Source: Microcaldota archaeon
GTDB taxonomy: Archaea > Micrarchaeota > Micrarchaeia > Micrarchaeales > CABMGC01
Assembly: GCA_027345185.1 (NCBI GenBank)
Contig: DAHWIK010000027.1
Span: 1 to 40,800, forward strand
Direction of reading: 5' to 3'
DNA length: 40,800 nucleotides
Shown: piece by piece, positions 1-7,208 of the stretch
Position numbering within the stretch: position 1 is the stretch's first letter
Layout of the letters: each line of letters starts with the position of its first letter
Notes under the pieces: generated by a model
Told to the model about the DNA's origin: nothing
Databases searched by the model: none
What the model saw: the letters and a program-made list of their open reading frames with translations, nothing else
Program-made: the position numbers and the translations under genes

Positions 1-1
1 T

Positions 2-109
2 GTCGGTGAAAACATAATACAGAATTACATCCGAAGACAGGATGTCTCCTACGAACCGTTTCTGCAACACGAGGAGGAAGGGCATCAGATGAAACTGCAA
101 TTCAACTGA
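2..109 (+). CDS. tnpA: IS200/IS605 Y1 transposase TnpA, C-terminal fragment at window edge
   Basis: Thirty-five codons are open from the left edge to a TGA stop. The peptide begins 'VGENIIQNYIRRQ', which resembles the helix of IS200/IS605 Y1 transposases that carries the nucleophilic tyrosine (usually '..VGNVSEETIRNYIEHQ'). It ends in 'KLQFN', exactly as the full-length TnpA at 20162-20620 does. That shared tail supports the assignment. The N-terminal part, including the HUH motif, lies outside the window, so I cannot tell whether this copy is intact. The 3' flank ends in a strong hairpin at 169-189 and then meets the 3' end of glnA. The start cannot be placed. Confidence 0.7.
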   Translation, partial: VGENIIQNYIRRQDVSYEPFLQHEEEGHQMKLQFN

Positions 110-168
110 TTCGGGCGGGTGAGATACCGCTAGCTTGCTGCAGAGGAACCCGTCCGTGCTTAGGGTTT

Positions 169-189
169 ATAAGGGGCGAAGCCCCTTAT
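169..189. terminator. Perfect hairpin at IS200 right end / convergent terminator
   Basis: ATAAGGGGC-GAA-GCCCCTTAT forms a perfect 9-bp stem with a 3-nt loop, followed by TT. It sits between the IS200 tnpA fragment and the 3' end of glnA, which converge here. IS200/IS605 elements carry subterminal hairpins recognised by TnpA, so it may mark the element's right end. It could also work as a bidirectional transcription terminator. Confidence 0.6.
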
Positions 190-201
190 TTCATATCTTG
201 C

Positions 202-1620
202 TCAGCCGTCAAGATAATGGTAGACCTCTATGGGATGCGGATATGCGGCCATATCCCTACACTCGTCCCTCTTTATATCTATGTAAGTCTGGACAAGTTC
301 CTTGTTGAATACGGGCTTTAGGAACTCGCTGTCGGATTCCAACTCATCGAGGGCTTCGTTAAGGCTTCTCGGTATCTCTCCTATCCCAAGCTCATTTCTC
401 TTTGTTGCGCTCATGTGCCATATGTTCTCGTCAACTACCGGCGCACCAGGATCTGTCTTCTTCTTCAGACCATCCAATCCTGCCATGAGTATTGCAGAGA
501 ATGCCAGATACGGGTTGCATGTTGGATCCGGCGCCCTGTACTCTACTCTCTTCGCCTTTTCCACTCCCTTGTAATATGTAGGGACTCTGACCACTGCACT
601 CCTGTTCGACTTGCTCCATGCAAGGTAGACCGGCGCTTCGTATCCCGGTATAAGCCTGTGATAGCTGTTTACTGTAGGAGATACTATTGCTGACAGGGCT
701 CGTGCATGCTTGAGCAGCCCGCCTATTACATATCTTCCCTCCTTGCTTATCTCAGCGTATTTGTCATCTTTGTCATACATTACGTTCTTTCCCTTGGAGG
801 TCCAGAGGCTGAAATGAGTGTGCATTCCCGTCCCATTGTCACCGAAGAATGGCTTGGGCATGAATGTTGCAAGCATGTTGTGTGAATGCGCCACGTTCTT
901 GACAACGTACTTAAGGGTCTGAAGCTTGTCGGCTGTGTCAACCAGAGTCGAATATCTGAAGTTTATCTCGCTTTGGCCGGCAGTTGCAACTTCGTGATGC
1001 GCAGCCTCTATGTCAAACCCGAAATTATCTGTTAGTATTGTAACCATTTCCCGCCTTATCTCCCCAAGCTGGTCCACGGGCTCTGCAGGATAGTATCCTT
1101 CCTTGTGTCTTATCACAAACCCACCAGTATTCTCCCACGGGGCTTCTCTGGCATGGATCTTGTATCCTGTTCCAGAGCTGGGCTGCGAAACGTCAAGGTT
1201 CACAGAATCGAATATGAAGAATTCTGGTTCAGGGCCATAATAGCTCGTGTATCCCAGCTCCTTCTGGTGCTCCTCGGCCTTTTCTGCTATGCCTCTAGGA
1301 TCCCTCTCGAAACGACCTTCACCAGCGCCACGGTGCACCTTTGCAAGTATCCTTGCAGTTCCCGAAGACCATGGTATCAGCCTTGTGGATTCTGGTATTG
1401 GGAAGAGGACCATGTCGCTCTCGAATATCTCCGTGAATCCGCGTATGCTGCTTCCATCGAGTTTTCCAAATCCATCAGAGAATCCGTTTCTGTCAAACTG
1501 GTTTGCAGGTATGGTTATGTGTTGTAGATGCCCAAACAGGTCTGTGAACTGTAAATCAATCCACTTGATCTTGCGCGACTTCAACAACTTTATCGCTTCA
1601 TCAACTTTATCCTTAGGCAT
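202..1620 (-). CDS. glnA: Glutamine synthetase, type I
   Basis: The gene makes glutamine from glutamate, ammonia and ATP, the main cytosolic entry of ammonium into organic nitrogen. The 472-residue protein has the usual GS-I length and layout. It has an N-terminal beta-grasp part with 'DGSSIRGF', then the ATP/glutamate-binding core with 'EPEFFIFD', '[12 protein letters not shown]' and an 'NRSA' segment, and a C-terminal '[11 protein letters not shown]'. Where adenylylated GS-I-beta enzymes have an NLY[DE]LP tyrosine, this one has 'ENIWHMS', so control by adenylylation looks unlikely. The ATG at 1620 follows a TATA element about 40 nt upstream. The stop converges on an IS200 fragment. The identification is very secure. 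Confidence 0.97.
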   Translation of the reverse strand: MPKDKVDEAIKLLKSRKIKWIDLQFTDLFGHLQHITIPANQFDRNGFSDGFGKLDGSSIRGFTEIFESDMVLFPIPESTRLIPWSSGTARILAKVHRGAGEGRFERDPRGIAEKAEEHQKELGYTSYYGPEPEFFIFDSVNLDVSQPSSGTGYKIHAREAPWENTGGFVIRHKEGYYPAEPVDQLGEIRREMVTILTDNFGFDIEAAHHEVATAGQSEINFRYSTLVDTADKLQTLKYVVKNVAHSHNMLATFMPKPFFGDNGTGMHTHFSLWTSKGKNVMYDKDDKYAEISKEGRYVIGGLLKHARALSAIVSPTVNSYHRLIPGYEAPVYLAWSKSNRSAVVRVPTYYKGVEKAKRVEYRAPDPTCNPYLAFSAILMAGLDGLKKKTDPGAPVVDENIWHMSATKRNELGIGEIPRSLNEALDELESDSEFLKPVFNKELVQTYIDIKRDECRDMAAYPHPIEVYHYLDG

Positions 1621-1657
1621 TTTACCACGTTTTTCAACAAACCATATAGTTATAACA

Positions 1658-1666
1658 TTTTATAAA
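1658..1666 (-). promoter_or_regulatory. TATA box of glnA
   Basis: On the minus strand TTTATAAAA lies about 40 nt before the glnA ATG. This spacing fits an archaeal TATA box with a leader of roughly 10-15 nt. I saw no clear operator next to it. Confidence 0.55.
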
Positions 1667-1699
1667 CAGCACACAAAGAGGTTATCTTAGTTGCCAGAA

Positions 1700-2368
1700 T
1701 CAAGAATTAGTATTATTTCCCTTCCTGTTCTGCACTGCTTCAGTTATTATCTTCTTGTCCTCCTTCTTTATCCTGTAGCTGTTTGCTATAAGTTCAGCAT
1801 ACTTCTCATTTCCAAGAACCAACTCGTTCTCGAATATTAGAAGACCTATCTTGTAGAACACGTCCTTTCCCAACCCGCTCTTCTTCGCTGCATCCTGTGC
1901 CCTGAAGAAATAGCCGCTCCATAGTGGACATGATGACACAACCTTTTCACCGTCCTTCTTCAATCCTATCTCTCTAAGATGATGCAACCTTGATTTTCCA
2001 CTGTCATCTCCCGACCTATCCGGAGACATGCTGCGTTCTATATCATCAGCCTGCGCCCTGAGAGCCTGAGCATTCTCTATGAACTTGTAAGAAACATCCT
2101 CTATGTCCATTGCCCTTAGCCTGAGCTCTTCTACCATTGCGTGCTTGATGTATTGCTCCGGCAGACTGAACTTCACGGCTATGTCGTATGCGAGCTTAGG
2201 ATTTCTTTCGTTCAACAGCCGGTCATACCACCCCATTGCGGCTTCAGTTATCCTCTTCTCACCAAGGTTTCTCTTGCATGCCACAAAAGTGGCTAAGTCA
2301 TACTTCTCTTCGCTCATCAGGGTTTCGTAATCATCTGCGTATCTCTTGCCGAACATACTTCCTATCAT
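1700..2368 (-). CDS. Hypothetical helical protein, 222 aa
   Basis: I do not recognise this protein. It is predicted to be soluble and strongly helical, rich in charged residues, with no signal peptide or membrane segment. It has no obvious catalytic motif. A polar stretch around residues 113-125 ('SPDRSGDDSGKS') looks like a flexible linker between two helical halves. The short repeated helical units ('ITEAAMGWYDRLLNERNPKLAYDIAVKF') faintly suggest a TPR-like or alpha-solenoid protein, but this is weak. A second ATG lies four codons downstream. The minus-strand TATA-like 'ATTAAAAGG' about 25-30 nt upstream of 2368 favours the first ATG as a leaderless start. It is transcribed away from DUF373 and towards glnA. 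Confidence 0.75.
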   Translation of the reverse strand: MIGSMFGKRYADDYETLMSEEKYDLATFVACKRNLGEKRITEAAMGWYDRLLNERNPKLAYDIAVKFSLPEQYIKHAMVEELRLRAMDIEDVSYKFIENAQALRAQADDIERSMSPDRSGDDSGKSRLHHLREIGLKKDGEKVVSSCPLWSGYFFRAQDAAKKSGLGKDVFYKIGLLIFENELVLGNEKYAELIANSYRIKKEDKKIITEAVQNRKGNNTNS

Positions 2369-2486
2369 ATGTACCTATATCACTATGACATATACCTTTT
2401 AATGCCTAATCTACAAATTTTCTGTCAAAAGCCGAAGTGCCCTACAAGTAATATAAATCTTCAAGTGTAATGTGTATCGGATATAA

Positions 2487-3740
2487 ATGGCTATTACTAA
2501 GGGTGGAAATAAGGACAAGGACGAAAGGCTCCTTGTGCTTGCTATAGACGTTGACAATGACTTATACAGGAAGACTAAGATATCCGGTCCACTTACAGGA
2601 AGGGCGCAGGTACTGAACGGTGCAAAAGAACTTGCGCTTGCAGACCCCCAGGATCCAGATTCAAACACCATGTTCTATGCTGTCAAATTCTACGACAAGC
2701 TCAAGGACGAAGGCTATCTTGCTAATGTGGCAACAATAACTGGATCCGAACTCGAAGGATACCATGCGGACAGGGAGGTCGCAAGGCAGCTAGAGCTGGT
2801 TCTCGAATCAAACAAGAGCGATGCGTGCATACTAATAACCGATGGGGCCAGCGATCAGAGGGTTCTTCCTATAATAGAGTCAAGGCTCAAGATAAACAGC
2901 GTTCAGGTGGTGACACTCAAGCAAGCTGAGAGTCTTGAAAACACATACTTCACAATACTCGAGAAACTGAAGGAGCCGCATTACGCAAGGATAGTATTCG
3001 GACTTCCTGCAGTCCTACTGCTCCTATTTGCCATAAGCTACGCAATAGGAACTGGATGGCAGCTACCCGTTGCCCTGATAGGCCTTTACCTGCTGATTAA
3101 GGGATTCGGGCTTGAGGAAGCATTCATAAACTCTTTCAGGGGATTCGGGTTCAGCATGGACAGGATGAGTTTTGTCTTCTATCTAACATCCATGATGTTT
3201 CTGGTTGCCGGAATATTTATATCATACGGAAATTACACTTCGACCATGAAGATAACCGGAGCACAGTCGCTTGCAATAGCCAACGCTATAGAGGGCTTTC
3301 TCATAGTCCTCCCAATAGTTCTACTGCTCTTCTTGATAGGCAGGATAATAGATGTGAGGTCATCAAGGCATGTATTCAGGACCTTCAAGTACGGGATCTA
3401 TATGGGCTCCTCTGTCATACTGTGGGTCATACTGTACGCATTCACAGAATGGCTGAACAGCCAGATATACTTCGGCCAGCTGCTTGGATTCACGCTAGCC
3501 TCAATAGTACTAGGGGTAGCGATATCCTCAGGTGCAGGATTCCTAAGGAGGCAGGTGCTGCTCTCAAAGAGACTGAAGGACAAACAGGTGGTCAACGAGC
3601 TCGGAGCTCTTATAGGCAGGATATCAAAGGTTGACGTCAAGCACGGCAGGATACTAATAAATACTAGTTTTGGAAATCCTGTGACGTATGGCGTTGACAG
3701 GATAACGGATATACTTCCAGACAGGGTTGTAATAAACTGA
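2487..3740 (+). CDS. DUF373 family membrane protein
   Basis: This belongs to the archaea-specific DUF373 family, whose function is unknown. The N-terminal 150 residues form a soluble alpha/beta domain that starts with the family hallmark 'VLAIDVDNDLYRKT' and continues with 'ILITDGASDQRVLP'. About six hydrophobic helices follow between residues 165 and 365. A short beta-rich C-terminal domain (about 370-417, 'LIGRISKVDVKHGRILI') faces one side of the membrane. Its length is typical of the family. A TATA-like 'AATATAAAT' about 33 nt upstream of the ATG suggests a leaderless message. The lplB-lplA pair follows after only 8 nt, so the three genes probably form one transcript. Confidence 0.9.
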   Translation: MAITKGGNKDKDERLLVLAIDVDNDLYRKTKISGPLTGRAQVLNGAKELALADPQDPDSNTMFYAVKFYDKLKDEGYLANVATITGSELEGYHADREVARQLELVLESNKSDACILITDGASDQRVLPIIESRLKINSVQVVTLKQAESLENTYFTILEKLKEPHYARIVFGLPAVLLLLFAISYAIGTGWQLPVALIGLYLLIKGFGLEEAFINSFRGFGFSMDRMSFVFYLTSMMFLVAGIFISYGNYTSTMKITGAQSLAIANAIEGFLIVLPIVLLLFLIGRIIDVRSSRHVFRTFKYGIYMGSSVILWVILYAFTEWLNSQIYFGQLLGFTLASIVLGVAISSGAGFLRRQVLLSKRLKDKQVVNELGALIGRISKVDVKHGRILINTSFGNPVTYGVDRITDILPDRVVIN

Positions 3741-3748
3741 GTGTTCAA

Positions 3749-4030
3749 GTGTACGGAACCGCAAAGCTCAAGGTGCACGGTGGAAAGCTCGTATCCGTAA
3801 AAGTTACGTACTGGAAGTCAATAGACGAGATCCAGATACTAGGAGACTTCTTTGTCTATCCAGAGGAGTCATTGTCTATAATAGAGAAATCACTTCTAGG
3901 CACAGATGTTAAGTCAGGGGAAGAGGAGATATCAAGGAATGTCCAGTCAGTGGTCGATAAGAACGGCATAACTCTGGTGGGAATTACTCCAGAATCCATA
4001 GCCCAGGCTATAAAGATGGCGATTAGATGA
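3749..4030 (+). CDS. lplB: Lipoate-protein ligase small subunit (LplB, C-terminal accessory domain)
   Basis: In Thermoplasma acidophilum lipoate-protein ligase is split into a catalytic LplA and a small LplB that replaces the C-terminal domain of bacterial LplA and is needed to form lipoyl-AMP. This 93-residue protein matches that accessory domain: 'LKVHGGKLVSVKV', then 'GDFFVYPEESL' and a helical C-terminus. The start is GTG at 3749; there is no in-frame ATG nearby. The gene follows DUF373 by 8 nt and its TGA overlaps the ATG of lplA in an ATGA junction, typical of translational coupling between subunits made in equal amounts. Confidence 0.88.
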   Translation: MYGTAKLKVHGGKLVSVKVTYWKSIDEIQILGDFFVYPEESLSIIEKSLLGTDVKSGEEEISRNVQSVVDKNGITLVGITPESIAQAIKMAIR

Positions 4031-4773
4031 CCGAGTGGCGAGTTATACAGCTTGAGGAGCACGACGCTTATGTAAACATGGCAATAGACGAGTCCATCAT
4101 GGAGCATATAAGGGATGGCAAGGCAAACCCTACTATAAGATTCTATAGGTGGAAGCCAAGTGCAGTATCAATAGGCAGGTTCCAGAGCATGAATGACGAA
4201 GTTAACATTTCAAGATGCCGCTCCGAAGGGATTGACTGCGTAAGGAGGATAACCGGTGGAGGAGCAGTATATCATGATTACGACGGCGAGCTTACCTATA
4301 GCATAATAGGGCAGGAGAAGCTCTTTCCAAAGAGCATATGGGAGAGCTACAGGATGATATGCGGCAGCATAATAAACGGGCTTAAGAGGATAAATATAGA
4401 GGCAGAGTTCGCCCCGATAAATGACATACTGCTGAAAGGTAAGAAGATATCCGGTAACGCGCAGACAAGGAGGGAAGGTGTGCTGCTGCAGCATGGCACA
4501 ATAATATACAAGCTGGACGTGGCAAAGATGTTTTCAGTACTGAACGTGAGCAAGGAGAAGGTTTCAGACAAGATGATAAAGAACGTGGAGGAGCGAGTAA
4601 CGTCAGTATATTCGGAGAAGGGGGTTTCATTCCAGGAGCTGTACGAGTCTATCCTATACGGAATGACTGAATACAGGGAGTACAAGTTCGCTACGCTGAG
4701 TTCCGGAGAGTCAAAGAGATCGGTAGAGTTGGCTAAGACCTACTCTTCTGAAGACTGGAATTTCTCAAGGTAG
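4027..4773 (+). CDS. lplA: Lipoate-protein ligase, catalytic subunit (LplA)
   Basis: The enzyme activates lipoate with ATP and transfers it to the lysine of lipoyl domains (E2 of 2-oxoacid dehydrogenases, GcvH). The 248 residues cover only the catalytic biotin/lipoate-ligase fold. 'RRITGGGAVYHD' (about 73-84) is the lipoate-binding signature, and 'KKISGNAQ' (lysine about 140) holds the invariant catalytic lysine. 'GVLLQHGTIIY' follows as expected. The missing C-terminal domain is supplied by the overlapping lplB upstream, so this is the bipartite Thermoplasma-type ligase. Lipoyl synthase is encoded nearby on the other strand, giving both salvage and sulfur-insertion capacity. Confidence 0.95.
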   Translation: MTEWRVIQLEEHDAYVNMAIDESIMEHIRDGKANPTIRFYRWKPSAVSIGRFQSMNDEVNISRCRSEGIDCVRRITGGGAVYHDYDGELTYSIIGQEKLFPKSIWESYRMICGSIINGLKRINIEAEFAPINDILLKGKKISGNAQTRREGVLLQHGTIIYKLDVAKMFSVLNVSKEKVSDKMIKNVEERVTSVYSEKGVSFQELYESILYGMTEYREYKFATLSSGESKRSVELAKTYSSEDWNFSR

Positions 4774-4784
4774 TGCAGTCTTAA

Positions 4785-5261
4785 TTACAGGCAAGATATA
4801 ACCCAACCCCTTGGGGTGGTTGATTCCTGCCTGGGATTATCCGGGAAGTTAACTGCATCGAATAGGACAAACATGGAAGGTCGTATCCTGTAAAACCTGT
4901 GATTTCCATTTTCCATCAGGTCCTTGATCTTCTGTCTTGGGAATATCCTGACCGCGTAAACAGAGATCGCCTTATCGATGTCCACCTGTTCCGTAAGAAG
5001 GCTTGCTGAGCCCTGGAACTGAATGCCTCTTGTCGCATCATCAGGAGTTTGTGGAAGTGAAATTGCACCTGCAACTTTGGGATTTTTTGCCACTTCTGCA
5101 GAATACCTCCTGATCGGCGAGGAAAACCAATATATATTGAGCTTCTCGTCAGCAGCAGATCAGATGCTGCATGCCCACGGCTGGCCATCTACCGATGTCG
5201 AAAGTTGCATCAGTTTTGCCTCCTTTAAGTATCCGGCCACCAGTTCGAGCAGATCTGCCAT
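4785..5261 (-). pseudogene. PNPOx-like/YhbP-like split-barrel flavoprotein gene with in-frame TGA at codon 34
   Basis: The ORF track shows only the part downstream of codon 56. Reading upstream in the same frame reaches ATG 5261, four bases after the lipA stop, with one TGA at codon 34 (plus-strand 5160-5162). The translation runs 'MADLLELVAGYLKEAKLMQL', '..PWACSI', stop, 'SAADEKLNIYWFSSPIRRYS' and on through 'VAKNPKVAGAISLP'. This matches FMN-binding split-barrel proteins of the pyridoxamine-phosphate-oxidase/YhbP type over 158 residues. Relatives usually have an aromatic residue, often Trp, at or beside the stop position, so TGG to TGA is the simplest explanation. The rest of the frame is undamaged, so this is a recent mutation, a sequencing error or recoding. 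The ORF at 4916-5188 is a frame shadow. Confidence 0.8.
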
Positions 5262-5265
5262 CAAG

Positions 5266-6135
5266 TCAACCCCTTGCCTTTACTATGGAGCTTATGAAGT
5301 ACTCCCCTGCTCTGTACGAGCTTCTTACAAAAGGCCCAGCAGCAACGTACTTAAAACCCATCCCAAGCGCAATGTTCTTTATCTCCTCGAATTTCTCAGG
5401 TCTTACGTACTCCTTTACTGCCATGTGTCGTTGGCTAGGTCTGAGATACTGCCCTATTGCAACGAAGTCTACGCCAGAGTAGCGCAGGTCCTTCAACGAG
5501 TTCACCACTTCATACTCTTGTTCACCTATGCCAAGCATTATCGCAGATTTTGTATATATCGATCTGTCAATCTCCTTTGAGCTCTTGAGCAGAAGAAGTG
5601 ACTGCCTGTAACTGGCCCTCCTGTCCCTAGCGTATGGTGTAAGTCTTTCCACAGTTTCTATGTTGTGGTCAATTACGTCAGGATGTGACCTTGCTATGTT
5701 GTTGAGGCAATCGTTGCTGCCACGGAAATCCGGTATCAGTACCTCCACCATGGTGTTGGGGTTCATCCTTTTTATCTCCGACACGCAATTTGCAAAATGG
5801 ACAGATCCCTGGTCAGGAAGATCATCCCTTGCTACAGAGGTTATGACCAAGTAGTCAAGACCCCACTCGTTCACCACTGTTGCGAGTTTCTCTGGCTCAT
5901 TATGGTCTATTGCAGACCCTTTTGCGTTCTTGTTCACAGCACAGAATGTGCATCCGCGTGTGCAGAGGTCACCCAGTATCATAAATGTAGCAGTCCCACT
6001 GCTCCAGCACTCGCTCATGTTGGGGCAATGTGCTTCTACGCAGACGGTATGCAGTCCAAACGAGCTTATCGTGTTTTTTATGTCTCTGTATTTTTCAGTA
6101 GAGGCAGGTTTTATTGAGAGCCATTCGGGTAGCAA
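5266..6135 (-). CDS. lipA: Lipoyl synthase
   Basis: This radical-SAM enzyme inserts two sulfur atoms into protein-bound octanoyl groups to make lipoyl cofactors. Cysteines C32, C37 and C43 ('CVEAHCPNMSEC') bind the auxiliary 4Fe-4S cluster that donates sulfur. C58, C62 and C65 ('CTRGCTFC') bind the radical-SAM cluster. The C-terminal 'RSSYRAGE' contains the RSSY ligand motif. The length of 289 aa is normal. The start must be TTG at 6135, since a TGA lies directly upstream in frame and no ATG occurs before the cluster motif. A TATA element 33 nt upstream supports a leaderless TTG start. The split-barrel gene follows 4 nt downstream. No octanoyltransferase (LipB/LipM) is seen in the window. Confidence 0.96.
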   Translation of the reverse strand: MLPEWLSIKPASTEKYRDIKNTISSFGLHTVCVEAHCPNMSECWSSGTATFMILGDLCTRGCTFCAVNKNAKGSAIDHNEPEKLATVVNEWGLDYLVITSVARDDLPDQGSVHFANCVSEIKRMNPNTMVEVLIPDFRGSNDCLNNIARSHPDVIDHNIETVERLTPYARDRRASYRQSLLLLKSSKEIDRSIYTKSAIMLGIGEQEYEVVNSLKDLRYSGVDFVAIGQYLRPSQRHMAVKEYVRPEKFEEIKNIALGMGFKYVAAGPFVRSSYRAGEYFISSIVKARG

Positions 6136-6164
6136 TCAATCACGGAAGTAAGTCTCAACCAAAG

Positions 6165-6172
6165 TATAAAAA
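6165..6172 (-). promoter_or_regulatory. TATA box of lipA
   Basis: Minus-strand TTTTTATA lies about 30-37 nt before the TTG at 6135, placing transcription initiation at or just before the start codon. It sits immediately after the stop codon of the upstream ITPase gene (6176). Confidence 0.5.
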
Positions 6173-6175
6173 GCT

Positions 6176-6724
6176 TCAAACCAAACCCTTGCCCGAAAGG
6201 AAACGGCGTAACTTTACAAAGGCTATCTGCCTCATAGATATCGCATTCTTTTCCTTCATCGACATCTCAGCAAATGTCTTTGTCGATCCTTCAGGTATGA
6301 ATATGTAATCCCATCCAAAATCTCTTTTGCCCTTAGGATGCATTGCTATCCTCCCCTTCACCTTCCCAACGAATGTCTTTGTTGTCTTTCCATTGCAGAA
6401 TGCTATGCAAGTTTCTGCGTATGCACGTCTGTTTCCGCAGATATCAACAAGTCTGCATATCTTTTCGTATCCAAGTCCGTGCGCAAGCCATTTTACAAGT
6501 GCTCCAGGAAAACCGTTCAGTTCATTTATATACAGTCCAGTATCCTCTACAATAACCGGCAATCTAAGTTTGGCGTATGCCTGCGCTGCCTTGTGTTTTG
6601 CTACCTGTTCTGTATGAATTGACTGTATTTCATCCAGTTCTATGTTCTTGCAATCAACATCAAATCCCATCTTCCTGGTCTCCTTAAGCTTGTTGATGTT
6701 TGACGTGGCAAATATTAACTTCAT
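6176..6724 (-). CDS. rdgB: Non-canonical purine NTP pyrophosphatase (Ham1/RdgB, ITPase)
   Basis: The enzyme hydrolyses ITP, dITP and XTP to monophosphates and keeps deaminated purines out of nucleic acids. The 182 residues contain the Ham1 motifs in order: N-terminal 'TSNINK', the metal/nucleotide loop 'EDTGLYINELNGFPGA', 'FGWDYIFIPEG' with 'KTFAEMS', and the C-terminal 'EKNAISMRQIA' where Ser/Arg contact the base. It fits a window that also holds endonuclease Q and Nth, other enzymes dealing with damaged bases. A TATA box at 6747-6754 suggests a leaderless message from ATG 6724. The inverted-repeat element at 6772-7136 is inserted just upstream of this promoter. Confidence 0.95.
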   Translation of the reverse strand: MKLIFATSNINKLKETRKMGFDVDCKNIELDEIQSIHTEQVAKHKAAQAYAKLRLPVIVEDTGLYINELNGFPGALVKWLAHGLGYEKICRLVDICGNRRAYAETCIAFCNGKTTKTFVGKVKGRIAMHPKGKRDFGWDYIFIPEGSTKTFAEMSMKEKNAISMRQIAFVKLRRFLSGKGLV

Positions 6725-6746
6725 ATCTTCATTAAAGCAGGCAAGC

Positions 6747-6754
6747 TATTTATA
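6747..6754 (-). promoter_or_regulatory. TATA box of rdgB
   Basis: Minus-strand TATAAATA is centred 26-27 nt before ATG 6724. The 9-bp target duplication of the neighbouring mobile element starts only 9 bp further upstream, so the insertion replaced whatever lay above the core promoter. Confidence 0.5.
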
Positions 6755-6762
6755 TGGATTTG

Positions 6763-6771
6763 CGCTCGCGT
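6763..6771. repeat. Left copy of 9-bp target-site duplication
   Basis: CGCTCGCGT lies directly outside the left inverted repeat and is repeated exactly at 7137-7145 outside the right one, as expected after transposition with 9-bp staggered cuts. Confidence 0.85.
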
Positions 6772-7136
6772 GGCTTTGAGACAGAATAAGTGAGAGCTTT
6801 CCCCCGACCTCGTCGGGGGTGCCTACCTACTCCTACAATAAATATACGCCTTGCCATCGAAAAATTAGTGACGTGATGTTCGTCGCGCCGAAGTGTCAAC
6901 GATGAGTCTAACTCATGAAAAAAATATAAAGGAATTGGACTGGGGGTACAATTTTCAACACGTTGTGTTGGTATCTAAGTACCGAATGAAATAAGGAAGA
7001 AACTTGGTGAAAGAAAGTACACCGAAGAATCATTGAAGTTCAATATACACAACATTAGGCAGATAGGATATCTACAGTATCTTGCTCCGCGCCTGTTAAG
7101 ACCAGAGGTGTTAGTCGGTTAATCTGTCTCAAAGCC
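6772..7136. mobile_element. 365-bp non-autonomous element with 14-bp terminal inverted repeats
   Basis: The ends are perfect 14-bp inverted repeats: GGCTTTGAGACAGA (6772-6785) and TCTGTCTCAAAGCC (7123-7136). They are flanked by the identical 9-bp direct repeat CGCTCGCGT. The inside has no DDE transposase. It contains a hairpin CCCCCGAC-CTC-GTCGGGGG (6801-6819) and a broken IS200-type tnpA start. It is therefore a MITE-like element mobilised in trans by a transposase not present here, carrying IS200 debris. The perfect repeats and duplication suggest a recent insertion. It lies between the divergent core promoters of rdgB and the coiled-coil gene. Confidence 0.85.
6902..7122 (+). pseudogene. 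Degraded IS200/IS605 TnpA remnant inside the MITE-like element
   Basis: ATG 6902 opens a 30-codon frame ending in '..GYNFQHVVLVSKYRMK' followed by TAA. This matches the first beta strand of IS200-type TnpA, usually '..HHVVLVTKYR'. Immediately after, another frame continues as 'EIRKKLGERKYTEESLKF' and ends at TAA 7120-7122, consistent with a frameshifted continuation. The catalytic HUH motif and tyrosine helix are absent, so the fragment cannot be active. The hairpin at 6801-6819 may be the left-end hairpin of the same old element. Confidence 0.65.
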
Positions 7137-7145
7137 CGCTCGCGT
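7137..7145. repeat. Right copy of 9-bp target-site duplication
   Basis: CGCTCGCGT, identical to 6763-6771, directly outside the right terminal inverted repeat. Confidence 0.85.
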
Positions 7146-7172
7146 TACTATAAAATAACTTTGTAGAAAATG

Positions 7173-7180
7173 TTTTTAAA
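7173..7180 (+). promoter_or_regulatory. TATA-like box of the coiled-coil gene
   Basis: TTTTTAAA lies about 32 nt before ATG 7209, a spacing consistent with a leaderless or nearly leaderless transcript. It is outside the mobile element, whose duplication ends at 7145. Confidence 0.45.
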
Positions 7181-7208
7181 GCACCTGTGAGCTAATACTC
7201 TAGATTCA

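Noticed and set aside
169-189. Repeated hairpins (169-189, 6801-6819, 20113-20132, 36017-36053) as a CRISPR array
   Set aside because: They are unrelated, widely spaced and tied to mobile elements or gene ends; no regular repeats with spacers exist in the window and no cas genes are present.
202-1690. Plus-strand ORFs 302-574, 415-693, 1105-1527 and 1247-1690
   Set aside because: They are frame shadows of glnA with no recognisable domain or start signal.
4916-5188. ORF 4916-5188 on the minus strand as a separate gene
   Set aside because: It is the +1 shadow of the split-barrel gene; the family sequence runs in the other frame on both sides of the TGA.
4785-5262. Genome-wide reassignment of UGA to tryptophan as the reason for the in-frame TGA
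   Set aside because: TGA ends glnA, lipA, lplB and many other genes here at the expected family length, so UGA works as a stop.
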